Shown here: piece by piece, positions 25,392 through 35,277 of the stretch
How positions within the stretch are numbered: the first letter of the stretch is position 1
Layout: each line of letters starts with the position of its first letter
NCBI RefSeq assembly: GCF_021596945.1
Contig: NZ_CP063779.1
Coordinates: 2,888,001 to 2,952,000, forward strand
Source: Mongoliitalea daihaiensis
Lineage (GTDB): Bacteria > Bacteroidota > Bacteroidia > Cytophagales > Cyclobacteriaceae
Length of the DNA: 64,000 nt
Direction: 5' to 3'
The notes under the pieces: model-generated
What the model saw: the letters and a program-made list of their open reading frames with translations, nothing else
The model's database searches: none
What the model was told of the DNA's origin: nothing
Translations under genes and position numbers: made by a program

Positions 25392-25736
25392 ATGAGTGAT
25401 TTTTCATACATATCATACTTAAGTGATGGAGCGCTTCTCAAAAAAATAGGTGGCTTTATCAAATCCCGCAGGATTGAGCAGAACCTCACCCAAGACGAGG
25501 TGGCTGAGCGGGCTGCTATCAGTCGGTCCACACTTAGTTTATTGGAAAGGGGAGAGAATATTGCCCTGACCAATCTATTGAAGGTGCTTCGGGTGTTGGA
25601 TGCACTGTATGTATTGGAGCATTTTCAAGAGGTTAAGCCTATTAGTCCTATGCAGCTGGCCAAAGAAGATGAGGTAAAGTGGAAAAGGGCTTCCAAAAGC
25701 AAGAAATCTTCCCCTAAAGATGATCTGGGATGGTAA
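25392..25736 (+). CDS. hipB: HipB-type antitoxin (XRE family)
   Basis: The 114-residue protein has a helix-turn-helix of the Cro/CI type (IKSRRIEQNLTQDEVAERAA ... SRSTLSLLERGEN) and a basic C-terminal tail (KWKRASKSKKSSPKDD). It overlaps hipA by 7 nt, the usual coupling for antitoxin and toxin. It should bind and inhibit HipA and repress the operon through the palindromes upstream. Confidence 0.85.
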   Translation: MSDFSYISYLSDGALLKKIGGFIKSRRIEQNLTQDEVAERAAISRSTLSLLERGENIALTNLLKVLRVLDALYVLEHFQEVKPISPMQLAKEDEVKWKRASKSKKSSPKDDLGW

Positions 25737-27016
25737 GGACGGCATTTGTCAAGCTCTGGGGACAACGGATTGGTGCGGTGGTATGGGATGAGAGTCAGGA
25801 ATTGGCTTTTTTCGAATATGACCGAAGATTTGCCTCTGGTAAACTGGATATCTCGCCTGTTCGAATGCCACTTAGTAATCGTATCTATGGTTTTCCTGAA
25901 TTGAGAGGCAATGCAACATTCAAAGGACTTCCGGGTTTGTTGGCGGATTCCTTACCCGATCGCTATGGAAATGAATTGATCAATGGCTGGCTTTCCCGCT
26001 ATGGTAGACCGGAAAACTCCCTGAATCCCGTGGAACTGCTTTGCTTCATAGGAAATAGGGGGATGGGTGCCTTGGAGTTTGAGCCTTCTACGCTGCCAGT
26101 CCAAGAGCAAGGGCAGTTACTGGAACTCTCGAGTCTGATCGAAACAACCAAAAAGTTGTTGGAGAGCAGGGAGCAATTTGAAACGCATACGGACCAAGCC
26201 ATGCGCGATGTCATGTTGAATGTATTGAAGATGGGGACTTCTGCGGGAGGAGCTAGACCCAAAGCCATCATTGCATACAATGAAGCCACCGGAATGATCC
26301 GTTCGGGGCAGACCTTGCAGGAGGTTGGATTTGAACATTGGTTGATCAAGTTTGACGGGGTCAATGACACACAATTTGGAGAGACCTTTGGTTACGGACG
26401 GGTGGAGATGGCTTATTATGCCATGGCGATAGATGCAGGTATCGAAATGGCTGAAAGCAGGTTGATTGAAGAAGAGGGTAGGGCGCATTTTATGACCAAG
26501 CGTTTTGATAGGGTGAATGGAACCGACAAGCTTCACATGCAGACTTTTTGTGCTTTGCAGCATTTTGATTTCAACAATGTTACTAGTTATAGCTATGAGC
26601 AACTGTTTCAGACCATGCGCCAACTTCGGCTTACCTATGCTGAGGCAGAGCAACTGTTCCGCAGGATGGTATTCAATGTTTTGGCTCGCAACTGTGATGA
26701 TCATACCAAAAACTTTGCTTTCCTGATGGATCGGGAGGGGAAATGGAGTCTTTCTCCGGCCTATGATATTTGCCATGCTTACAGGCCTGACAGTGTCTGG
26801 GTCAGTCAGCATTGCCTGAGCATCAATGGCAAAAGGAAAGATTTTGTGCTAGATGATTTTTCGGCCATTGCCAAGCAAAACTCTATCCGAAACCCTCAAG
26901 GAATTATCCAAGAAGTGCAAGTGGTCGTTTCCAATTGGAAGGACTATGCTGGAAAGTATAAAGTAAACTCAAAGCTTGTGCAAGCGATTGCTGCTACTTT
27001 GGTAAAGTTGGTGTAG
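25730..27016 (+). CDS. hipA: HipA-type serine/threonine kinase toxin
   Basis: The 428-residue protein shows the HipA layout. An N-terminal lobe (VKLWGQRIGAVVW) is followed by the ejectable loop (SAGGARPKAIIAY), an ATP-binding Lys in EHWLIKFDG, the catalytic loop RNCDDHTKNFAF and the metal-binding SPAYDI. All key residues are present, so it is probably active. HipA kinases phosphorylate aminoacyl-tRNA synthetases and halt growth. A second 3' piece of such a gene lies at 32844. Confidence 0.9.
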   Translation: MVRTAFVKLWGQRIGAVVWDESQELAFFEYDRRFASGKLDISPVRMPLSNRIYGFPELRGNATFKGLPGLLADSLPDRYGNELINGWLSRYGRPENSLNPVELLCFIGNRGMGALEFEPSTLPVQEQGQLLELSSLIETTKKLLESREQFETHTDQAMRDVMLNVLKMGTSAGGARPKAIIAYNEATGMIRSGQTLQEVGFEHWLIKFDGVNDTQFGETFGYGRVEMAYYAMAIDAGIEMAESRLIEEEGRAHFMTKRFDRVNGTDKLHMQTFCALQHFDFNNVTSYSYEQLFQTMRQLRLTYAEAEQLFRRMVFNVLARNCDDHTKNFAFLMDREGKWSLSPAYDICHAYRPDSVWVSQHCLSINGKRKDFVLDDFSAIAKQNSIRNPQGIIQEVQVVVSNWKDYAGKYKVNSKLVQAIAATLVKLV

Positions 27017-27401
27017 GGGCGAATTTTTATTCATTGATTCTATTTCCTAAAAGATATTTCCATAATTTCTATGCTAGGGAATTGAGGTTCCTTAAGTAAA
27101 TCCGTTTTTAATAATTTAAGAGTTCCTGATCATTTTTCTTGAAACTAAAAAAAAGTTTTTATTTGGAAAACATTAAATTAACCTATAAAATAAGTTTATA
27201 ATTATTAGAACCTGCGAAGTATTTAGAATGTTCTTCGGTTTTTAGGTATTTTTTGGTCTCAAACTACTGTATTACAGGGTGTTACTAGGAGCTATATTTT
27301 TGGAATTCCAAAAAATAAATCTTAAGTTTTATAACTTTTGGTAGTAAATTCAAAAACCACTATTCGATAAAATCAATTAAAAAATAAAACCTGAGAATTA
27401 T
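27017..27401. other. 385-bp AT-rich intergenic region
   Basis: No gene, RNA or strong repeat was seen. The first 20 or so bases share a decaying similarity with the sequence after the second hipA piece. TATTTTTG at 27295-27302 could be a -7 element for the subtilase gene, but it lacks a TTG at the usual distance. Confidence 0.4.
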
Positions 27402-29813
27402 ATGTACAGAAAACTAATTGTTTTGATTATAGCTTCTTTTTTTAGCAGTTATTTGAATGCACAGGAAAACAGCCTGTACTATTATGGGTATAAAACTAAA
27501 TATGTCTTGACTACTGATTCATCACACTCTGTTTTGATTCCCAAAGATGAAAGACTTATAAAAGATATATCTGATTTACCAGAAAGCGTTAGGAACCTGA
27601 AAAATTTAACATCAATCGTGAATAGAAAAGAATTCCTAGTTGAAATTTCTGATAAATCCATAATCAAAAATCAGGACATAAAAGATTTTAATGTGATTCC
27701 AATTATGTTTCATAAAGAAAACTTAATGATTCCTACGGGATTAATCAATTTGCTTCCAAAAGAAGGATCAAAAATTGATGATATCTCGGCTGTAACGGAT
27801 TATAAATTTACAATTGTAAAGAAAAATGATTATGGAAGTTTAATGATAAAACCTGATAATGTCAGTGACTTATTCCTTTTATCAAATCAAATCTACGAAA
27901 GTGATTTAGTAGAATGGTGTGAACCTGATTTCCTTGTAAGCATTGTCAAGCACCAATCCGTTACGCCTACGGATCCGTTGTTTCCGCAACAATATTATCT
28001 CAACCAGCCAAACAATATTGATATAAATGCTCCGCAAGCTTGGGCAATAAGCAGGGGAGTGCAACCCGTCAGGGTAGCAGTGATTGATGATGGTGTTGAG
28101 GCACATGAAGACCTTGCTGGCAGGGTTGTCCCTGGATTTACTTCTCCAAATAATAATGGGGGTGGAGCTCCTGTAAATAATCCCCCTCCAGGAGTAGTTC
28201 TTGGACATGGCCAAGCATGTGCTGGGATCTTAGGAGCTACGCATGACAATGTTGGCATTTCAGGGGTTTTTCCTGGCAGTATTATAGTTCCAATTAATAT
28301 TTTTACAAATTGGATATTTAATCCTTTTACAGGACTTTTTCAATCAGTAATAACATTTGAAAATGCCGCTGCTGCCATAAATTGGGCATTTAATCCTAAT
28401 GAGGGTAATGCTGATGTAATCAGTAATTCTTGGGGCTTTGCTGGTACAGATTTTCCTAATTCAGGACCGGTTATCAATGCTATTATCAATGCCCAAAACA
28501 ATGGAAGGGTACGGAATGGAGTGGCCCTGGGAGTCCCTGTGATATTTTCATCAGGGAATTTCCATCCAACTCAGGGATGTGGTTTTCCGGATTGCTTTAA
28601 TGGAGTGGCTTTTCCTGCAAATGTAAACGGGGTAATAACTGTGGGGGCTATTGACCGCAATGGAGCTATTTGGAACTACAGCAGCAGAGGTCCTCAGATG
28701 GACTTGGTGGCACCAACGGGAAATGTTAATAATCTGGGTGATCTGGTTACAACTGATAGAATGGGTAATCTTGGTTACAACAATGGTAATTATACCTTTA
28801 CATTCGGAGGTACATCAGGTGCTGCACCCCAGGTTGCAGGAGCTGACGCACTGATGATTTCAGTTAATCCGAATCTTACATTGACCCAAATAAGAAATAT
28901 TTTAAGAAACACAGCCACCGATATGGGGCCTTCCGGGTTTGACAATACTTTTGGGTATGGAAGGTTAAATTTAGAAGCCGCACTGAAGGCATCTTTACCT
29001 ACCATCATAGGAAATAGTCTTCTTTGCACTTCCAATAATAATTACACTCCCAGTTTTGCTATTCCAAATACTACAGCTTCATGGCAGGTTACCCCGCCTG
29101 GTTTTTTTGCTACCGGTGGCGGTGCTGCAACCAGTGGGAACGGAACAACAGCCACCCTAAGAGCGGCTTCAAATTTTGGAGGTCAGGCAACCATTGAATT
29201 CACATTTACAGGGCCATTAGGTCAGGCCAATGTCAGAAGAAATATCTGGGTAGGTACACCACATATTACAAATATGCGGGTCAACAACCAGCCAGTATTT
29301 CCAAGCCAATCTGTATCTTTGTGCCCCGGCAACCATTGGCTTAATGTGACCCCTGTTGGTGGAAATGCAGGAGCCGCTACTTGGACTGTACCACAGGGTG
29401 TCCCCCATTGGATTGGGAACAATACCATGGATTTTACTTTCCCATCAAATATGTCTTCAATTACAATTTCCGCAAGATCTTCGAATTCCTGCGGTCAGGG
29501 TGTAAACTATAACTTTTTCCTGTTGAGACAAAACTGGAATTGCCCCAGTTCATTTGCAGTGGTCGCCTACCCCAATCCTACCAGTGATGTTTTGAATATT
29601 GAAATGATTCCTCTTTCCCATGATGTATCCAAAGATGATGCTCCAATTATTGATTCCGCAATTTTGCTGAATTCAGATGGCAGGGAAGTTTCAAAGGGAT
29701 TTAGGGATGGATCGAAAATTGTATTTGATGTCAGCCACCTGAAAAGGGGAGTTTATTTCATCCATGTTATAGTGGACGGGGAAATGATAAGAGAGCAAAT
29801 CGTAATTGAATAA
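27402..29813 (+). CDS. Secreted S8 subtilisin-like protease with T9SS sorting domain
   Basis: The 803-residue protein has a signal peptide (to about LNAQE) and an N-terminal pro-region. The S8 triad is Asp at about 229 (VAVIDDGVEAHED), His at about 269 (GHGQACAG) and Ser at about 472 (GGTSGAAPQ). Ig-like repeats follow, and the C terminus (AYPNPTSDVLNI ... GVYFIHVIVDGE) is a type A sorting domain for the type IX secretion system. It should be released or attached to the cell surface. The N-terminal pro-region is not of a type I recognise. Confidence 0.92.
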   Translation: MYRKLIVLIIASFFSSYLNAQENSLYYYGYKTKYVLTTDSSHSVLIPKDERLIKDISDLPESVRNLKNLTSIVNRKEFLVEISDKSIIKNQDIKDFNVIPIMFHKENLMIPTGLINLLPKEGSKIDDISAVTDYKFTIVKKNDYGSLMIKPDNVSDLFLLSNQIYESDLVEWCEPDFLVSIVKHQSVTPTDPLFPQQYYLNQPNNIDINAPQAWAISRGVQPVRVAVIDDGVEAHEDLAGRVVPGFTSPNNNGGGAPVNNPPPGVVLGHGQACAGILGATHDNVGISGVFPGSIIVPINIFTNWIFNPFTGLFQSVITFENAAAAINWAFNPNEGNADVISNSWGFAGTDFPNSGPVINAIINAQNNGRVRNGVALGVPVIFSSGNFHPTQGCGFPDCFNGVAFPANVNGVITVGAIDRNGAIWNYSSRGPQMDLVAPTGNVNNLGDLVTTDRMGNLGYNNGNYTFTFGGTSGAAPQVAGADALMISVNPNLTLTQIRNILRNTATDMGPSGFDNTFGYGRLNLEAALKASLPTIIGNSLLCTSNNNYTPSFAIPNTTASWQVTPPGFFATGGGAATSGNGTTATLRAASNFGGQATIEFTFTGPLGQANVRRNIWVGTPHITNMRVNNQPVFPSQSVSLCPGNHWLNVTPVGGNAGAATWTVPQGVPHWIGNNTMDFTFPSNMSSITISARSSNSCGQGVNYNFFLLRQNWNCPSSFAVVAYPNPTSDVLNIEMIPLSHDVSKDDAPIIDSAILLNSDGREVSKGFRDGSKIVFDVSHLKRGVYFIHVIVDGEMIREQIVIE

Positions 29814-29833
29814 AGAAAAAAACACATCTTTTT

Positions 29834-29859
29834 AGGAAATTATTTATAGTTTCCTTTTT
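29834..29859 (+). terminator. Weak terminator candidate
   Basis: AGGAAA and TTTCCT form a 6-bp stem followed by TTTT, 20 nt after the protease stop. The stem is short. Confidence 0.4.
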
Positions 29860-30075
29860 GACGAAACACATTTAGATCCAAAGTAAGGCTTAAAGTGGAG
29901 TTAACTTTCAATTAAATATAAAGTAAAAAAACCAATAAGAATAGTTGAATCTATGAATGATGTATTATTATAATACTACTTTGGATAAATAAACCATAAA
30001 AATAATTAAACAATCTTGTCGCATGTTTATCAAGAATTACGTCTAAGAATTAATGAAAACCATTAAACTGCCCCT

Positions 30076-30558
30076 ATGAAAAAATTTCTGAAAGGTTTTT
30101 GTCAGGTATTATTGATACTTTTGACTTTTGGCTGCCTTAATCCTGAAGACGATAATTCAGGACAATGCGTTGAAGGGACCATTCCATTTGTTTATTATAG
30201 ATTAATTTTTCCTGACTGTTATCGAAAAACCTTTTGGATTGAGGTTTTCGGTGCAGAAAAAATTGGGAAAAGTGTAACCATACCGAAAATTCAAAGAGGT
30301 GAGCATCCAGAACCTGCTGTAAAATATTTTAACGTGATTGAAGCAATAATTCCAGATTATAATTTTAATGAAACTTTATTGGAAAGCCTGCAAGGTTCTT
30401 CTATTTATTTTGAATACAGATATGCGTCGAAAGAAGAAATATCGGATGTAAGAAATGATAGCCCATGTAAGGAAATCTATGATTATTTTGAATTACCGGT
30501 GATAGTAATTACCCGATTTTCTTTTGAATCCTGTCCCAAACATTCGGAAAATCAATAA
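30076..30558 (+). CDS. Small lipoprotein of unknown function
   Basis: The 160-residue protein has a lipoprotein signal peptide with Cys at about residue 20 (LILLTFGCLNPEDD). The mature domain contains several further cysteines (QCVEGT, PDCYRK, SPCKEI, ESCPKH), so disulfides in the envelope are likely. I do not recognise the family. It follows the protease by about 260 nt and is followed after 20 nt by the decayed IS. Confidence 0.55.
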   Translation: MKKFLKGFCQVLLILLTFGCLNPEDDNSGQCVEGTIPFVYYRLIFPDCYRKTFWIEVFGAEKIGKSVTIPKIQRGEHPEPAVKYFNVIEAIIPDYNFNETLLESLQGSSIYFEYRYASKEEISDVRNDSPCKEIYDYFELPVIVITRFSFESCPKHSENQ

Positions 30559-30580
30559 AAAACTGACGTACATTTGGAAT

Positions 30581-32664
30581 TTAACCCAGATTGCAGCTTT
30601 AGGGTTTAAAAAAGAAAGTTTCGGGAAATTTTCTTTTTTTAGCTCCGATTACCTGTACCCCCGTACGTGATTTTTTTTTCTACAGGCAGTTTAAGGCCAT
30701 TTTTCAGTTTTTAGTACACAAAGGGTATTGCATCTTGGGGTTCAATACCATTACTTTACACCATGTATTTCAAGTTCTCTTTACGTAAACATCCCGACAC
30801 GGGAAGACTGAGCGGGTATTACCGGCTGGTGGGAAGTTACCGTAATGCGGACAACAGGGTATGTCATCGCACTATCCTGAATATAGGTTTCATTGAAGAT
30901 GCCGCACCCGAGCAGCTCAACAAAATACAGAAGCACCTTACCGAGAAGTATTAGCACAAGGCTTCTCTTTTTGACCTGGAGGAAGATCCAATCGTTAGAC
31001 GCTATGTTGAAGACTTCTGGAATCGGATCGTATCTTCCAAGAAGCTGGATATCAAGTCGGAACAGCAACTGTCACGGATGGTGGATATGGATACCATCCA
31101 GCATAGTAATGCCAGAGAAATAGGAGCAGAGAATATTGCTTTCCAGACATGGGAGAAGCTACAGCTTACACCCTTATTACTTTCGGCAGGATTCAGCGCC
31201 GAAGATGTAAGTCTTGCAGCCACACAGGTTGTATCCCGTGCGGTATACCCCGCTTCCGAACTCAATACTGTCCGTTGGATAAAGGAAAACTCGGCAGTCT
31301 GTGAGCTTACGGGCTATGATATGGATAAAATAACCAAGGACAAGCTGTACAAAAGTGCGCTTGAGCTATACAAGGTCAAAGATTCACTCGAAAAGCACCT
31401 TTCCAAACGTACCAATGAACTCTTTGATCTACAGGATAAGATCATCCTTTATGACCTGACCAACACCTACTTTGAGGGAGAAAAACCGAACAGTAAGCTG
31501 GCACAATACGGAAGGAGCAAGGAAAAAAGAAAAGACGCAAAACTTGTTGTGCTGGCATTGGTAGTGAATGTGGAAGGGTTTATCAAGTACTCCTCTATCC
31601 TGGAAGGAAACATAGCAGACTGCAACACACTTGCCGCAATGATTGAAAAGCTTTCCGTCCACACCTGTACAGGACCTTCGGTAGTGGTACTCGATGCAGG
31701 CATAACCACCGAAGAAAACCTGCATCTTATCTAGAGCAAAGGATACAGCTACCTCTGCGTAAGCAGGACAAAACTCAAGGATTATAGCTATGTGCCCGAC
31801 AGACTTACAACTCTGCTGGAAACAAAATCAAAGCAGAACATCAGACTCAGAGCCGTGTCCACAGGAAAAAACACAGATTATTTTTTAGAAGTCAAAAGCC
31901 CTTCCAAAGAGAAGAAAGAGAAAGGCCTGAAGCTACAGTTCGAAGAAAGGTTTGAACAGGAGCTGCAAAAAATACACCATGCTCTCAACAGCAAGGGAGG
32001 GGTCAAAAAAACCGATAAAGTCCACCAGCGCATCGGGAGGGCCAAAGAAAAGTATCCATCAGTCCAGTGTTATTATGAGATCACTGTTGAAAGTGACCCT
32101 AAAACAGAACAGGCGACAGTAATGTCATGGAAGAAAAACCTGGAACGGGAGCAGGCAAAAGCCGATAACCCGGGCATCTATTTTTTACGGACAAACCTGA
32201 ATGTGCAGGAGGAGTACATCATCTGGAATATCTATAACACTATCAGGGAAATAGAGGATGCCTTCCGCACCCTCAAACCGACTTGGACCTTAGACCGATT
32301 TACCATAAAAATGATGATGCCACCATGGCACATCTACATCTGGGAATCCTTGCATATTGGATAGTCAATACAGTGAGGTACCAGATCAAACAGAATGGCA
32401 TAAAAAGCTGCTGGGGTGAAATAGTAAGAATAGGCAACACACAAAAGGTCATCACTACTTCAGGGAAAAACACCTATGATAAAATCATTACCACACGCAA
32501 GTGTACAGTTCCAAACAAAAACCTGAAAGAAATCTAAGACATCCTTCAGACCAAATACCAACCGTTTACAAAAAGAAAATCCGTAGTACACAAACTTGAA
32601 CTCAAAAAAAAAGAAACACCCAAATTACAGACACTTACAGGCGGATAGCTGCAATCTGGGTTAA
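30581..32664 (+). mobile_element. Decayed IS1634-family insertion sequence (about 2.08 kb)
   Basis: The ends are inverted: TTAACCCAGATTGCAGCT at 30581-30598 and AGCTGCAATCTGGGTTAA at 32647-32664, an 18-bp perfect match. They bracket one transposase frame. I could not see a convincing target duplication next to the ends. The element lies between the small lipoprotein and the second hipA fragment. Confidence 0.85.
30763..32648 (+). pseudogene. Broken IS1634-family transposase
   Basis: The frame is open from 30763 but is cut by TAG at 30952-30954 and TAG at 31732-31734. It changes frame near 32276-32285, where RTLKPTWTLDRF in one frame should join DLRPIYHKNDDAT in another, and meets TAA at 32535-32537 before its natural stop. 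DDE residues are still readable: Asp in LYDLTNTYFEGE, Asp in VVLDAGITTEE and Glu in REIEDAFRTLK. Three nonsense codons and a frameshift mean the copy cannot move by itself. Confidence 0.88.
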
Positions 32665-32843
32665 TCAAGCTGTAAACAGGTTATACCTAAAGTTTTTTGT
32701 CAAAAATATGGGAAGTTTTGGTTAGGATATCAGATTTAAACTATTTAAGTCCAAATCTTGTAAAAAGAAAGGAGCCGACGAATTTTTCCTAAATTCCGCC
32801 GACTAAACCCAAGTTGATATTAAAGGATTTTTATTTTTCCACA

Positions 32844-33569
32844 GGAATGATCCGATCGGGGCAGACCTTGCAGGAGGCTGGATTTGAGCATTGGTTGATC
32901 AAGTTTGATGGGGTCAATGATACGCAGTTTGGAGAGACCTTTGGTTATGGACGGGTGGAGATGGCTTATTATGCCATGGCGATAGACGCTGGAATTGAAA
33001 TGGCTGAAAGCAGGCTGATTGAAGAAGAGGGTAGGGCTCATTTTATGACTAAGCGTTTTGATAGAGTAAACGGAACCGAAAAGCTACACATGCAGACTTT
33101 TTGTGCTTTGCAGCATTTTGATTTTAATAATGTCAGTAGCTACAGTTACGAACAGCTGTTTCAGACCATGCGCCAACTTCGGCTTACCTATGCAGAAGCA
33201 GAGCAGTTGTTCCGCAGGATGGTGTTCAATGTGCTGGCCCGAAATTGTGACGATCATACCAAAAACTTTGCTTTCCTAATGAATCAGAAGGGAAAATGGA
33301 GTCTTTCTCCAGCCTATGATATTTGCCATGCTTACAGGCCGGATAGTGTTTGGGTCAGTCAGCATTGTCTGAGCATCAATGGCAAAAGGAAAGATTTTGT
33401 GCTAGAGGATTTTTTGGCGATAGCCAAGCAAAATTCTATCCGTAACCCACAAGGCATTATCCAGGAAGTACAGGAAGTCGTTTCCAATTGGACGAGCTAT
33501 GCAGGAAAATATAAAGTGAACTCAAAGCTTACAGAAGCGATTGCCGCCACTTTGGTAAAGTTGATGTAG
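32844..33569 (+). pseudogene. Second hipA copy, C-terminal 240 residues only
   Basis: From 32844 the sequence is about 92% identical by eye to hipA from 26288 onward, ending with the same stop position. Both the catalytic loop (RNCDDHTKNFAF) and SPAYDI are intact. The N-terminal lobe and its own antitoxin are missing, and the sequence before the junction shows no similarity. A TTG at 32814 opens the frame, but expression is doubtful. Most differences are synonymous, so this piece was once part of a functional gene. Confidence 0.85.
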
Positions 33570-33613
33570 GGGCTGCTTTTCGATTAATTTTTCTATTTCT
33601 CAAAACTTCACAC

Positions 33614-33770
33614 ATCACATCATTGGGGTATTGTGGGCAACTTGATTTTTAGTGAAATTTAGGGGTATAAGTTCACGCCACGAGCGCAACGGATTTAGCG
33701 CAACGTTCGCTATGGAATTATTTTAAAAGTCGCAGCGCTCGTGGCGCTTTACTTTGCGATCGTCGCGAGA
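33614..33770 (+). repeat. Composite repeat, full copy 1 (157 bp)
   Basis: The head ATCACATCATTGGGGTATTG is followed by GAAATTTAGGGG and then the GC-rich inverted repeat (GTTCACGCCACGAGCGCAAC against GCGCTTTACTTTGCGATCGT). The copy ends 18 nt before the start of the deiminase-like gene at 33789. Copies 2 and 3 have the same parts in the same order and nearly the same length. Confidence 0.85.
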
Positions 33771-33788
33771 ATCAAAAAAAATTCCACC

Positions 33789-35078
33789 ATGAAAAATCTA
33801 ATTTTCTTTGTCTTTTTGATCGTGATTATTTTCTCTTGCAGGCAAGAGCGAAGAGATCCTGCTATTTTTTATTATCCTGCTGAATGGGAACCACAGGAAG
33901 CTATATTATTGGGCTGGGCTGAAAGGGAACCTGAGTTTTTCCCCTTGGCAGCAGATGTGGCACGAGCGCTTGAATGTTCCACTTCTGTCATATTTGTATC
34001 AGATACCAGCGAAAATCCTCAAGTATTTAAGGAATATCTAGTAGAAAATGGCCTAGATACGGCTTCATTTACTTTTTTGACCATCCCTATTCGGCAGGCT
34101 TTAGCCTTAAGAGATATTGGGCCTGTGTATCTGATCAATGGGTTGGGAGAGAAAAAGGCAGTAGATTTCAGGTGGTCATATCAGGACTTCTTTGAGCGCT
34201 TTTTAATTGAGAAAGGAGAAGAACCTGACTCAGCAAAGGTATATGCCTCGTTCTTTGACCGAAATCAAAAAACAGATAGCCTGATAGCAGCAAGGAATGG
34301 TATCGAAGTCATTACTTCTTCATTGAACCTAGATGGGGGAGCAATTGAAGTCAATGGTAAAGGTACCATATTGCTGAATGAAGAGTGGATGTTTATGGTC
34401 AATCCGACTTCAACCAAGGAAAGCATGGAGCAGGAGTTGCAGCGCACATTGGGTGTTCATCATTTTATTTGGGTAGGGAAAGGCCTAGTAGAAGATGGTG
34501 ATGTGTCGAAAATCATCATTCCTGGATATGTTACTATGGGCACCGCTGGTCATACGGATGAATACATTCGATTCGCCAATGCCAATACGATTCTTCTAGC
34601 CTGGGTGGATGAAAAAGAAAAAGATTTGCACCCTGTTCATACTGAAAACTATCTGAGAATGAAGGAAACGTATGATATTTTGATCAAGGCAAAAGATCAA
34701 GATGGCAGGCCTTTTAAGATCATTAAGGTTCCCATGCCAGACCTTCGGCATAGGCCTAACATGGTTATAGAAGGATGGGCAATGAGTGATTCTACGATTG
34801 GCAAAGAGTATTTTGCTTCTGACCAGGGTGTTCAAGTCGGAGATACACTTCAATATTTGTCGTCGTCTTCTTATTTGAATTTTTTGATTTCAAATGACAA
34901 GGTTTTATTGCCCACCTATTTGCATGTAGGCAGTTCGCCTGAAAAAGAAGAACGCGTAAAAGAAATCTTTTCAACTCTATACCCTGATAAAACTTTGGTT
35001 TGGATTGATGCTACAACCTATAATTGGGATGGTGGAGGTCTTCATTGTTACACCAAGCAAGTGCCTAAGGTAAATTGA
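33789..35078 (+). CDS. Lipoprotein of the agmatine/peptidylarginine deiminase family
   Basis: The start at 33789 gives a lipoprotein signal with lipobox IFSC (Cys at about residue 17); upstream in-frame codons translate the repeat. The 429-residue enzyme keeps the guanidine-modifying motifs: LNLDGGAIEVNGKGT, GHTDEYIRFA with His and Asp, and GGGLHCYTKQVP with the catalytic Cys. The family hydrolyses agmatine or peptidyl-arginine; being anchored outside the cytoplasm favours an envelope or extracellular substrate. The substrate is not decided by sequence. Confidence 0.85.
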   Translation: MKNLIFFVFLIVIIFSCRQERRDPAIFYYPAEWEPQEAILLGWAEREPEFFPLAADVARALECSTSVIFVSDTSENPQVFKEYLVENGLDTASFTFLTIPIRQALALRDIGPVYLINGLGEKKAVDFRWSYQDFFERFLIEKGEEPDSAKVYASFFDRNQKTDSLIAARNGIEVITSSLNLDGGAIEVNGKGTILLNEEWMFMVNPTSTKESMEQELQRTLGVHHFIWVGKGLVEDGDVSKIIIPGYVTMGTAGHTDEYIRFANANTILLAWVDEKEKDLHPVHTENYLRMKETYDILIKAKDQDGRPFKIIKVPMPDLRHRPNMVIEGWAMSDSTIGKEYFASDQGVQVGDTLQYLSSSSYLNFLISNDKVLLPTYLHVGSSPEKEERVKEIFSTLYPDKTLVWIDATTYNWDGGGLHCYTKQVPKVN

Positions 35079-35102
35079 GAATTAGGGATTTTTTATCAAA
35101 CC

Positions 35103-35260
35103 ATCACATCATTAGGGTATTGTGGGCAACTAGAAATTGAAAGAAATTTAGGGGAATAGTTTCACGCAACGAGCGCAGCGGAAAAAACGCAACGAGCGCC
35201 ACGTGAGGGTTTTAAATTCGCTGTGTTCGCTTCGATTTCCTTAGCGTTCTCTGCGTGATA
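35103..35260 (+). repeat. Composite repeat, full copy 2 (158 bp)
   Basis: The head ATCACATCATTAGGGTATTG, the linker GAAATTTAGGGGAATAG and the hairpin arms (TTTCACGCAACGAGCGCAGC and TTAGCGTTCTCTGCGTGATA) follow the same order as copies 1 and 3. It ends 17 nt before the ATG at 35278 and begins 24 nt after the deiminase stop. Confidence 0.85.
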
Positions 35261-35277
35261 CAAAAGATCTTGTTAAT

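Noticed and set aside
26117-26812. Long open frame on the minus strand within hipA (231 codons)
   Set aside because: It lies wholly antisense to hipA, which has all its catalytic motifs, and its translation has no recognisable domain. It is a shadow of a real gene.
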